Below, piece by piece: positions 8,224 through 17,378 of a DNA stretch of 64,000 bases; the stretch's first letter is position 1, and every line of letters starts with the position of its first letter. Where the stretch lies: assembly GCA_027484055.1 (NCBI GenBank), contig JAIXQH010000027.1:115919-179918 (forward strand), read 5' to 3'. The position numbers and the translations under genes are program-made. The notes under the pieces are model-generated. The model saw nothing but the letters and a program-made list of their open reading frames with translations. It made no database searches and was not told the DNA's origin. The stretch is from Verrucomicrobiaceae bacterium. Its GTDB lineage: Bacteria > Verrucomicrobiota > Verrucomicrobiia > Verrucomicrobiales > Akkermansiaceae.

Positions 8224-11200
8224 TTAGTTCTGCGAAACTCCGACGCGGAAGAATCTGGCTTTTTTCCCATTCACGAAGAACGGGTAGCGGATGGAAACGG
8301 CTTCCACTTCTGAGTCGCTTGCGATGGTGGTGGGGATGGCGTTGCTGGTTTCCCAAGTGATCATGTCCGAGCTGAACTGGGGGATGTAGGTGACGCCGGA
8401 GGCCGCGGCACTTTTCTGGCGGATGAAGACGACTCTGAAGTCTTGGCCGCTGGGGGTCGGAGCGTTGTAGATCGCTGGGGTGCCTCGGCTGGTGAGGGTG
8501 CCGCCGGCCACGTCGGCGACGACGGTGGTGTTGTCCGTGGCGCGTGGATCGAGTCCGAAGGCGTATTCTTGGAGGTCACTGAGGCCGTCGCTATCGCTGT
8601 CGAGCGTGGTGCTGGTGAGTCCGTTGTCTTTCAACCAAGCGGCAAGGACGAGGGGGCCGTCCAGCACGGTATCGAGGCGGAAGACTTTTTGCTGGATGCG
8701 GGTGTCGAGCGCTACCGACGTTTCTGCCTTGTTGTAAGCGGTGGCCAAGGATGGGTGGCGGGCGGCGAGGAAGTCTTTGAAGGCTTTCTGCTCACCGAGC
8801 ACGTCCGCCGCAGTCAGGCCGAGGCTGGTGTAGGTGCTGGCGGCGGTGAAATCCAAGTTTCTGGCCACTGGCGCTGATAGGCCACCGTTAGTGAGGAGCA
8901 ACTGGAAGTTGGAGGTCTCCGGGTTGACGGTGGTATTGGCCGGCGGGTTGAGATACTTGATCGGGTAGCTGTCGCCACCGTTGGCTGTGAAGCTGAGGGC
9001 GACGCACTTGATGGTGGTGGGGGCGGTGGGCAGGACCGCACCGTCTTCGACGATTTTCGCAACGATCTGGCCGGCTTCGTTAACGAGAGCGGCGGAGCGA
9101 AGTCTGGAGCCAGCGGGCTGGGTTGAATCGTAGGAGAAACGGATGTTACCCACTTGTGGGTAGCCGCCGTTTTGTGCGGTGGGGCCGCTGCTGAGGCCGG
9201 AGGCAAATTCGAGGATGTTCTTGAGGCCGAGCGGGGTGGCATCGAAGACCATCAGCTTATTGTCAAAGCGCAGCGCATTTTCCACATCGAGCTGGGAAAT
9301 GCCGCCTGCGGGTTTGCTGGTGAGCGCGTTGGCAATCGGCGCGACCTTGGTGCCATTCGCCAGCACCGAGCCGAGCGAGGCACGGATGCCGCCGCCGTTT
9401 TTCAGGGAGAACACGGCATCGCCAAGACCGAGACCCAGTGCGGTGCGGGCTTTGAGGGCGTTCGCGTCGGCCGTGATGTTGCCGAGGTTCACTTCCTGGG
9501 TGCGGCCGAAGACGCGGTCGCCTTCTAAGTAGACTTGGGTGTAGCCGTAAACGTTGCCGTCCTTGGTGACGACGACGTTGTTGATGGCGTCCACGATGGT
9601 TTTCACCTGGCTGCTGATGCTGCTGCTGGCGATGATGGTGGCGGCGCTGTTGCTCGTAGCGTAGGCAGCCTGGAGGTTCGCCTCGGTGGAGGCATAAGCT
9701 CCGTTGAGGGCGGGGTTGAGATTCGGCAGAATGAGCACGCCGTCTGCATCGAAGTCTGCCACGAGGCGGCCGAGGTAGGTGTATTCGGTATCGGTGGTGA
9801 CGATGAGGACGGGCTTGCCATCGGCACCGACGGTGGTGATGGGGTAGGCATCTGCGATGAAATCGGCATCATGGCCATTGAAGCCTACGGGCACATCCGT
9901 GGAATCTCCCATGCGCTCATGGCCGCCACCGGCGACGACGATATCGATGCCGGAAACGAGTGGTGCGAGGTCTTTGTTCCGCTGGAGGTCATCAAGCTGA
10001 TCGACTTGGATGATCTTGGTCACGCCGAGGGCTTGGAGTGAATTGACGGCTCCTTGGAGATAGGCGGCGACTTCTTGCAGATCGCTGGTGGCGGCGTTGG
10101 CATCATCCTTCGGCTGGGTGCCGTTAGGTGAGGTCTTGCTCAGCAGGTCCCAGTTGGTTGCACCGACGAAGCCGATGCGCTGACCGTTGAGGGTCTTGAT
10201 GGCATAGGGAGCGATTTTGGCCTGCATATTGATGCTGGTGACTTCGAGATTGGCGATGCTGCCAGCGGTGATGGCGTTTACATTCGGCGCGTTGTTCGCC
10301 GTGCCGGGCACGCCGCCGAGGCTGGTGTCTGCGCGACCACGGAGCGAGCTGTCATTGGCGAAGGTGAGGTTCGCAGTGATGTGCGGGAATTTCGCTCCTA
10401 CCCAGTTTCCGACAGCAGAACTCGTGGCAGAGTCTATGGTGGTGGATGGGTAAATCGCACTGGCAAGCACTGGGGAGCCTAGGTCGAATTCATGGTTGCC
10501 GAGGGCGGAAACGGTGGTGCCGAAGGCGTTCATGATAGCAATGTCAGCGCGGCCAAAGGGCACAGCGGTGATCGGCGTAGCTGTCGGATTGAAGCTACCC
10601 GCCACACCCAGTGTACCGTTGTTTCCGGTGTAAACTTGGGCGGTGGTGTGGAGGAGGCTGTTGAAGACCGGATCAGCACCGGCGATGAGCCATGGGCCGG
10701 GGATGTAGCTATCGCCCTCGCCGATAACGACGGTGTTGGTATATTGATCGTCGAACTTATCAATCATCGCACCCATGATCGGTGCGGTCTCGATTCCCAA
10801 CAAGCCGCTCTCACCATAATAGTGGAGGACTTGGAGGGTGTAGTCGGTGGTTTGATTGAGTTCAAAAACGGTGAGGCTTTGCGAAACTTCGCTGGCGACA
10901 AGCAGGAGCGGTTTTCCGCTAGGGCTATCGGCGGCGGAAACCACCACGAGGCCTTCGGGATTGAGATCACCGGTTCTTGCCAGGCCACCAGCGAAGGTGA
11001 CGGCGGCGGGATTGGTGACATCGAACATCAGCGTCATGTGTGAGCGCTCCAGGCCGATGAAGGCGTAGGTGCGGGCACCGAGGGTGGCGATGGTGACGCC
11101 TTCCGGCTCAGGGCCTTTGTTGTCGCTGCGGCCGTCGTCGAAATTGGCGGGGAACTGGGAGGCCATGATGTTCTCGATCATGTCACCGCTGTCCCACACG

Positions 11201-14200
11201 ATGGCTCCGGTGGAGTCGAGAATGGAGAAGGAACGACCGCCGTAGCTGAGGATTTCGTCGATGTCGCCGTCGTTGTCGGTATCACCGCGGAGGCCGGGGG
11301 CGTTGGAAACGGTGAGCTTGCCCAGTGCTGCATTCGATTTCAGAGCAGTTTCGTTCGGGAAGACGGCGTCGTCCAGATCGTAGGCAAGGTCGCTGAGCAA
11401 GATCGCTTCATTCGGGTCGAAGAAATCGTTGCGATCATCGCCTTCATTAGAGGTCACGTAATAGGTCTGGCCGCTGGCAGAAAAGGATGCGACGGCGTCT
11501 GGCATGTAGAGTCCATAGACGGGATTACCAGTCGTGGGGTTGATGAGTCGCGCACCACCTGCGCCATCTGCATCACTGAAGTCATGCCTGCCGGTGGAGA
11601 AATTCTTTTTCCCGAGTGGAACCACCGAGGTGAAGGTAGCGGTGGCAATGTCGAGCGTGGCGACCGCGTTCGCTTCCTGCAGTGTAACCAAAGCCTTGGT
11701 GCCGTCCGCACTGATGGCGAAGTATTCTGGCTCGAAGTCTGTGGATGGTTTGCCACCGGCGAAGATGCGGACACCGGCAGTGATCAGATCGGCGGCTTGG
11801 CTATCGTAGGCGGCGAAGTCTGCGGTGGCGGTGGTAAGAGAGGTAGGCACTCCGGTGAGGATGGCTGGCACGCTGATGATGCTCACGGAGCCGACGGTAG
11901 TGTCGTTAGTGACTACGGTGGCAGGCACACCGTTCACCGCATCCAACTCACCTTCGTTGGCGACGAGCAATTTCGTGCCATCCGGGCTGAAGGCGATGTG
12001 GTCTGGATTTGCGCCGACTTGGGTGGAGCCGAGCAAGGCACCGGTGGCGGGATTGAGGAAAATCACATATCCCGGCGCGGACTTGGGCGAGGAGATGATG
12101 GCGGCAGCCAGCACACTGGGATTTCCTCCGGCTGCTTTCCTGACGGTGATGGATGAGACGTCGTTGCTGGTGAGGCCCACGACACCGAGCGAGGCGGGTG
12201 CGATGGTGGTGATGAAGGCGGGGGCAGCGGGGTTGGTGAGGTTGATCACTTGGATGCCGCTGTTCGAGGAGGTGAAGGCACGCTTGGAAACCGGATCGAA
12301 GGCAGGAATTTCCGCGCCATTGGTGCTGGCGAGCGGGGCGGCATCGAGATCGATGAAGCCTTTCACGCTGGCTGTGATTTTACCGTTGCTGGGGAAGGAA
12401 ACGGGCACGGTGTCGTCGTTGGTGATGGTGCCGGTGCCCGCAGCGGTGCCGAGGGTGGTACTGCCGTTAGAATTGACGATGTTGGAGAGCGTGACGATGA
12501 CCGTTTCGCTGCTCTCAATGGTGGTGTCACCGCTGATGGTGATGGCGATGTTCTGGGTGGCGGCTCCGTTGAAGTCAAAGTTGAGCGTGCCGGATGCCAG
12601 GGTGAAATCGCTGCCAGAAGTGGCGGAGCCGCCGGTGACAGCGTAGGCGACGGTGAAGACTGAGGCGGTGTTCGTGCGGGTGACGGGGAGGTTCAGCGTC
12701 GTGCTGCCGCTATTGCCTTCGTTCACAGCTGCAGAGCCAATGCTGACGGAGGACGCTCCGATGGGTGCTGAGGCGAGCGTGCCGGGCGAGCCGATTTCCG
12801 TGCTGCTATTTACAGCGGCGAATGCTCCGTTGATACCTGCGGTGCTAAACGTGGTGATGCTCGCGACGTTCGCGGCCGCGGCATTGTCAAAGGTGCGGTA
12901 GGGTGCGGCGGAGGTGGCGATGCCAAAGGAGACATTGGCTTGGCGGACGTTGTTTGAATCGAACAGGTTCACGGCGTCACCACTGGTGCTAAGGCCTGCA
13001 CCGCCACCCGTGTAGGCACCGACTTGCAGGGCTACGGGAGGAGTCGTACCAAACCAGTTGGAGCGGAAGGCGGCGGCGTTTCCAGATGCTGTCTGAGTGG
13101 CGCTGGTTTCGATAAAGATCACCGATTCACCGGGAGCGATGCGGGTGATGCCGGTCAATGGCAGGGCGGCGGCGGGAGATTCTGAGCTGTCGTCAAATTT
13201 CCAGCCCGTGAGATCCACCGCGCGGGCACCGGTGTTGGTGACTTCGAACCAATCGGCTGCCACCGGGCTATTTCCGCTGCTCCACGGGGCGATTTCCGTG
13301 ACGCGAAGCACGCCGGGAGCCGAGAAGCCGGGCGAGCCGATTTCCGTGGTGTTCGTGGCGGTGAATGCACCATTTGCGCCGGTGGTGCTTAGCAGCGTTA
13401 GAACCGCATCGTTGACGGCGGCGGTGTTGTCAAAAGTCTGGTAAGGCGAGGTGGCATCCGCAGTGCCGAAGCTCACGCCTGAGTGTCTTACGCCAGAGGC
13501 ATTGTAGAGATTCACGGCGTCACCACCGGTGCCGAGGCCGATTCCCGTGCCTTGGTAGGTGCCGACTTGCAGGCCGGCTGGGACGCTCGTGCCGAACCAG
13601 ACGGATTTGAAATTCGCGATGACGGTGGCCGGGAGATTGGTGGCCGAGCTTTCTAGGAAGATGACCGACTCACCGGGGGCGATGGTGGTGATGCCGTTCA
13701 AGGTGAGCGCGGAGGTGAAAAGAGCGGAGTTATCATCCACTTTCCAGCCGGTGATGTTCACAGGGCTGGCGCTGACGTTGGTGACTTCGAACCAATCCGC
13801 TGCGATGAATGGGCTGTTCGTGCTAGACCATGGTGCGACTTCAGTGACGATGAGGGCGGGTGGAGCGGGTGTTTCTACGAGTTGGTCAGTGACGGTGAGG
13901 GTGAAGTTCACCGTGGCGTCTGGGGTGGCTCCTAGAGTGGTGTCATCCGCGTTGATGGTGACGGTGTAGCTGGTCTTGGCTTCGAAATCGAGGGTCACGC
14001 CTGCTTTGAGGAAAAGCGAAGAGCCGGCGATTTCAAAGGAGGCCGCATCTGCGCCGGTGAGGCTGAGGGTGTTGGTGCCTAGACCGTCGTCAGTGACGAT
14101 GATGTCGCCAACTTTCACCGGTGAGGCGGTGCTGGAGTTTTCCTGAATCGAGTTGAGCGCGTTGTTGAGGGCGACGGAGGTCGGGACGAGGTTGGTGGCG

Positions 14201-17200
14201 GTGGAGGCGGAGTAAACCCAGAGCTCGGGAAAATTGATGTTTCCGCCGCCGTTTTCGTTGACCACGTAGATGTTACCGACGCGGTCCATGGTGATGCCTT
14301 CGTGCTGCATGTCCACGATGTTGATGGTGTCGCCTGCATCGGCGGTGAGGTTGAGTGTGCTGAGGATGCTGCCGGAGCGGCTGATGTTGACGATCCGGGC
14401 GTTTTCCTGGCCGACGATGAGGAGGTTATCCGCTTGTGGCTGACCGACCATCGAGGGGATGTTGGAGAAGGCGAAGACGTCCGCGACATCGGTCATGCCG
14501 AGGAGGGTGGTATTGAAAAGGTTGCTCGCTTCATTCCCGACACTCGGTGGGGCGGTGGTGGCTGTTGCTGCGGCGAAATCGACACCCGTGCGGAAGATTC
14601 CGATGGGATTCTTTTCCTTGAGGCAGATGAAGTTGCTAGCTGGCGGATCCCATGAGAGACCTTCCGTGCCGGTGTTGTCATCGAATGGACCGAGATCGAC
14701 AGTCTGAGAGTTCGAGCGGGTGAGTGTGGTGCCAGCGGCATAGGTGAATTTCACGAGCTGCTGATCGCGCTCTTCGCTCATCACGAACTGACCACCGCCG
14801 ATGTAGGTGATGCCTTCTGGATCGTAGAAAGCGGTGCCTTGTGGTGCGCCGGTTTGCAGGTCGAGCGACATGGTGTCGATGAGCTGGCCGGTTTTGGAAA
14901 CCTGAGTGATCGAGCGACCGCCATCGCAGGAAATGAACAGCGTGTCGGTGTCCCAGTTGTAGGTGACAGCGGAGGCTTCCTGGCAAAGCAAGTTGTGGGA
15001 GGCTGTGCCGGCGGGAAGCGGGGTGCGGGTGGGCTCAGGTAGGCCAAAGCGGCCGACCCGGACATAGGTGGAGAGATCAACAGCAGTCACACCCGGTGCA
15101 ACGGTGACGGTGATGGTGTCGCTATCGACAGGGCCACCTATGTTGGAGATACGCGCCCAGTAGTTGGTCGTGGAGTTAAGGGTGGGCGTGGTGAAGATCG
15201 GGGAATTCGTGCCCACCGGAGTGGTCGTGTCGCCGCTGTTTCCCTGATACCACTGGATGGTGGGAGTCGGTGAACCGCCAGCCACGAGAGTGAGCGTGGC
15301 TACGCCGCCGCTGGTGATGGAGGTGCTAACAGGCGCAGTGGTGAAAGTCGGGAGAACCACGTCGTCATTGGTGATGGTAGCGGTGCCGACAGCCGTGCCG
15401 AGGACGGTGGCGCCTGTGGTGTTGACGAGATTGGAAAGAGTGACGATGACCGTCTCATTCGGCTCGGTGGAGGTATCACCATTGACGGTGATGTTGATAG
15501 GCAAACTGGCCGCACCCGCTGCGGTGAAGCTCAACGTGCCGGAAGCGAGAGTGAAATCAGTGCCGCTAGTGGCGGTACCGCCGGTGACGACGTAGTCCAC
15601 GGAGAAGGCGGAGGAAACATCCGTGCGAGTGACGTTGAGAGCGAGTGTGGAAGTGCCACTGTTTCCCTCGGCTGCGGTTGCGCTAGCGATGCTGACAGAA
15701 GCGACTCCGGCCGTGACGCCAGGTGAAGCGATATCAAGAGCGTTCGCAGCGGAGGCAAAAGCCCCGAGGTTGCCAACGGTTGCAAAAGTGTAGCGCGGTG
15801 AAGCGGTGCCTGAAGCAGGATCCCACACAGCGGATTGAGTTTCAGTGGAAGCACCAGCGGACGGGCCGGAATGGGTGCCTGTGGATGGATTTCCATCGGA
15901 TTTCGTGAAACCAGCCGCCGCGTAGTTGAAGAAGAAGATTTCATTTTGGCCTTCATCGAAGAACGAGACTCCGTCGTTCTGGCCGAGACCGGGAGCACCG
16001 GTGGATTGGAAAACTTGCACGCTATCCGGGATGTTCCACCACGTGCGGAAGGCAGCGGGAGCAAGATTACAGAAAATCACCGACTCGCCCGGCGCGATGC
16101 TGGAGCCAGCAGGTAACTTGTATGCTTGGGCCGCAGAGGCGGAGCGACCGTTATCGTGCCAACTGTAGCCAGCGAGAGAAACGGGCAGGGCACTGATATT
16201 CGTGAGTTCCCAGAAGTCGTTCACGCCAGCGGCGGCCTGTTGTGAAAGGACTTCGGTGAGGAGGAGTCTTTGCACATACACGTCACTGTCGTCATTTACG
16301 GTGAGTGTCGTAGTACCGGCGGTCGCACCGGTGGCGGAGGCGGTGATGATGGCGCTCTTGTTTCCATCCGGGAAGCTGTCATTCACCGCAGTGATGTCAA
16401 AAGCAGCCGAAGTCGAGCCGATCGGGATCGTGACCGAGGCAGGAACCGTCGCCTCCGTGGGGTCGCTCGAGGAAAGAGTGACCACCAATGCACTCGTCGT
16501 GGCACCCGTGCGAGTGACCGTGCCGACCGAGGCAGGGTTTGTGGCACTCTCGGAAAAGCTGGAGTTGGTTACGCCCAGGGACAGCGTCACTGCTGGCGGC
16601 GCAACGGCCAATCCACTGACGCCCGGCGAGCCGATGGTCGTCGCGTCAGTTGTGTGGGCGAAAGCACCGAAGGTGCCAACCACAGCGGCAGCGTAGCGCG
16701 GGGAAGTGGTGCCAAATCCCGGATCCAAAACCATCGAAACCTTGGTGCTGGCCCCGCCCGCAGACGCACCCGCGTGACCACCTGCCGATCCACTGCCGTT
16801 TGAGCGGGTGAAACCATTTGCCGCATAACTCAAATATAAAACCTCCGTGTTGGCCGCGTTGAAGAGGGTGATCGCGTCACCCGAGCCAAGTCCAGGGCCT
16901 CCACTAAGAACTTGCACCGAGCTATTGACACCCCACGCCGTGCGAAATGTGGCCGCATTGCCAGTCACGTTAAACAGGATCGATTCACCCGCTGCGATTG
17001 AGGTGCCGCTCGGAATGGTAACAGCGGAGCCAGTCGTCACACGTGCGCTATCGTTCCACTTGTAATTGCTGAGATCGACCGAAGAAGTGCCGACGTTAGT
17101 GAGTTCCCAGAAATCTCCGCCAGATCCGTCGGAGTTGATTTCCGTGATGAGTAGCTGCGCTTGGAGCGAAGAAACGGAGGCGGCTAGGGCCAAGAGGGTG

Positions 17201-17226
17201 ACAGAGAATGATGGTCGAAATTTCAT
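8224..17226 (-). CDS. Giant secreted mosaic protein: lamin-tail, Calx-beta, SdiA-regulated, choice-of-anchor and 5'-nucleotidase modules
   Basis: A 3000-residue exported protein; I start at the ATG at 17226, where a clean signal peptide begins. Approximate order: lamin-tail domain (22-130), Calx-beta-like (212-315), lamin-tail (319-395), Calx-beta (507-620, ending TNDD), Ig-like (627-707), SdiA-regulated/YjiK-like propeller (717-1002), cadherin-like (1012-1114), two more lamin-tail domains (from 1124 and 1309), Calx-beta (1494-1604), choice-of-anchor propeller (1612-2130), metallophosphatase (2132-2560), 5'-nucleotidase C domain (2575-2772, with NGGGIRASL), and a tail with DSDSDGLSDLQEYAFG. 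GNHEFD and GGGHERMG of the phosphatase are present, but the first metal motif reads LHYYGESG, apparently without its aspartate. A likely role is extracellular nucleotide or phosphate scavenging or surface adhesion; this is inference from the modules. Confidence 0.88.
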   Translation of the reverse strand: MKFRPSFSVTLLALAASVSSLQAQLLITEINSDGSGGDFWELTNVGTSSVDLSNYKWNDSARVTTGSAVTIPSGTSIAAGESILFNVTGNAATFRTAWGVNSSVQVLSGGPGLGSGDAITLFNAANTEVLYLSYAANGFTRSNGSGSAGGHAGASAGGASTKVSMVLDPGFGTTSPRYAAAVVGTFGAFAHTTDATTIGSPGVSGLAVAPPAVTLSLGVTNSSFSESATNPASVGTVTRTGATTSALVVTLSSSDPTEATVPASVTIPIGSTSAAFDITAVNDSFPDGNKSAIITASATGATAGTTTLTVNDDSDVYVQRLLLTEVLSQQAAAGVNDFWELTNISALPVSLAGYSWHDNGRSASAAQAYKLPAGSSIAPGESVIFCNLAPAAFRTWWNIPDSVQVFQSTGAPGLGQNDGVSFFDEGQNEIFFFNYAAAGFTKSDGNPSTGTHSGPSAGASTETQSAVWDPASGTASPRYTFATVGNLGAFASAANALDIASPGVTAGVASVSIASATAAEGNSGTSTLALNVTRTDVSSAFSVDYVVTGGTATSGTDFTLASGTLSFTAAGAASLPINITVNGDTSTEPNETVIVTLSNLVNTTGATVLGTAVGTATITNDDVVLPTFTTAPVSTSITSGGVATLTLVAGGSPTPTIQWYQGNSGDTTTPVGTNSPIFTTPTLNSTTNYWARISNIGGPVDSDTITVTVAPGVTAVDLSTYVRVGRFGLPEPTRTPLPAGTASHNLLCQEASAVTYNWDTDTLFISCDGGRSITQVSKTGQLIDTMSLDLQTGAPQGTAFYDPEGITYIGGGQFVMSEERDQQLVKFTYAAGTTLTRSNSQTVDLGPFDDNTGTEGLSWDPPASNFICLKEKNPIGIFRTGVDFAAATATTAPPSVGNEASNLFNTTLLGMTDVADVFAFSNIPSMVGQPQADNLLIVGQENARIVNISRSGSILSTLNLTADAGDTINIVDMQHEGITMDRVGNIYVVNENGGGNINFPELWVYSASTATNLVPTSVALNNALNSIQENSSTASPVKVGDIIVTDDGLGTNTLSLTGADAASFEIAGSSLFLKAGVTLDFEAKTSYTVTINADDTTLGATPDATVNFTLTVTDQLVETPAPPALIVTEVAPWSSTNSPFIAADWFEVTNVSASPVNITGWKVDDNSALFTSALTLNGITTIAPGESVIFLESSATNLPATVIANFKSVWFGTSVPAGLQVGTYQGTGIGLGTGGDAVNLYNASGVRHSGVSFGTADATSPYQTFDNTAAVNDAVLTLLSTTGANGAFTATNTTEIGSPGFSAPGVLRVTEIAPWSSGNSPVAADWFEVTNTGARAVDLTGWKFDDSSESPAAALPLTGITRIAPGESVIFIETSATQTASGNAAAFRSNWFGTTPPVALQVGAYTGGGAGLSTSGDAVNLFDSNNVRQANVSFGIATSAAPYRTFDNAAAANVASITTFSTAGINGAFAAVNSSTEIGSPGTLASAPIGASSVSIGSAAVNEGNSGSTTLNLPVTRTNTASVFTVAYAVTGGSATSGSDFTLASGTLNFDFNGAATQNIAITISGDTTIESSETVIVTLSNIVNSNGSTTLGTAAGTGTITNDDTVPVSFPSNGKITASVKGFIDLDAAPLASTNGAEIPAFDPVSKRAFTSSNSGIQVINLTNPAAPAFITTIAPASLGVVGLTSNDVSSITVRKAAGGNPSVLAAAIISSPKSAPGYVIFLNPATGALLGSTQVGANPDHIAFSPDGTKLLVANEGELDAVNGVPATVVTNDTTVGSVSIISVPAILTGVPTSLTTATADFAAYDSQAADLITAGVRIFAGGKPSTDFEPEYFAISADGTKALVTLQEANAVATLDIATATFTSVVPLGKKNFSTGRHDFSDADGAGGARLINPTTGNPVYGLYMPDAVASFSASGQTYYVTSNEGDDRNDFFDPNEAILLSDLAYDLDDAVFPNETALKSNAALGKLTVSNAPGLRGDTDNDGDIDEILSYGGRSFSILDSTGAIVWDSGDMIENIMASQFPANFDDGRSDNKGPEPEGVTIATLGARTYAFIGLERSHMTLMFDVTNPAAVTFAGGLARTGDLNPEGLVVVSAADSPSGKPLLLVASEVSQSLTVFELNQTTDYTLQVLHYYGESGLLGIETAPIMGAMIDKFDDQYTNTVVIGEGDSYIPGPWLIAGADPVFNSLLHTTAQVYTGNNGTLGVAGSFNPTATPITAVPFGRADIAIMNAFGTTVSALGNHEFDLGSPVLASAIYPSTTIDSATSSAVGNWVGAKFPHITANLTFANDSSLRGRADTSLGGVPGTANNAPNVNAITAGSIANLEVTSINMQAKIAPYAIKTLNGQRIGFVGATNWDLLSKTSPNGTQPKDDANAATSDLQEVAAYLQGAVNSLQALGVTKIIQVDQLDDLQRNKDLAPLVSGIDIVVAGGGHERMGDSTDVPVGFNGHDADFIADAYPITTVGADGKPVLIVTTDTEYTYLGRLVADFDADGVLILPNLNPALNGAYASTEANLQAAYATSNSAATIIASSSISSQVKTIVDAINNVVVTKDGNVYGYTQVYLEGDRVFGRTQEVNLGNITADANALKARTALGLGLGDAVFSLKNGGGIRASLGSVLANGTKVAPIANALTSKPAGGISQLDVENALRFDNKLMVFDATPLGLKNILEFASGLSSGPTAQNGGYPQVGNIRFSYDSTQPAGSRLRSAALVNEAGQIVAKIVEDGAVLPTAPTTIKCVALSFTANGGDSYPIKYLNPPANTTVNPETSNFQLLLTNGGLSAPVARNLDFTAASTYTSLGLTAADVLGEQKAFKDFLAARHPSLATAYNKAETSVALDTRIQQKVFRLDTVLDGPLVLAAWLKDNGLTSTTLDSDSDGLSDLQEYAFGLDPRATDNTTVVADVAGGTLTSRGTPAIYNAPTPSGQDFRVVFIRQKSAAASGVTYIPQFSSDMITWETSNAIPTTIASDSEVEAVSIRYPFFVNGKKARFFRVGVSQN

Positions 17227-17347
17227 GGCGGGATGGAGACGCTGAGGTCGCAATCATCCGCACGCTGAGCCGCTCGGCTCTTTTTCGATGGTGACTTTTT
17301 TGTCAGGACGAATCTGTCACACGAATATGATAGATCGTTAGAAATTA

Positions 17348-17363
17348 GTCACGGAACCGTGAC
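17348..17363. promoter_or_regulatory. 16-bp inverted repeat upstream of the giant gene
   Basis: GTCACGG-AA-CCGTGAC, with perfect 7-base arms, sits about 120 bases upstream of the ATG at 17226 and just past the stop of the topoisomerase gene. Its symmetry and short spacer suit a dimeric regulator better than a terminator. Confidence 0.4.
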
Positions 17364-17378
17364 ACGATCGATTGAAAT

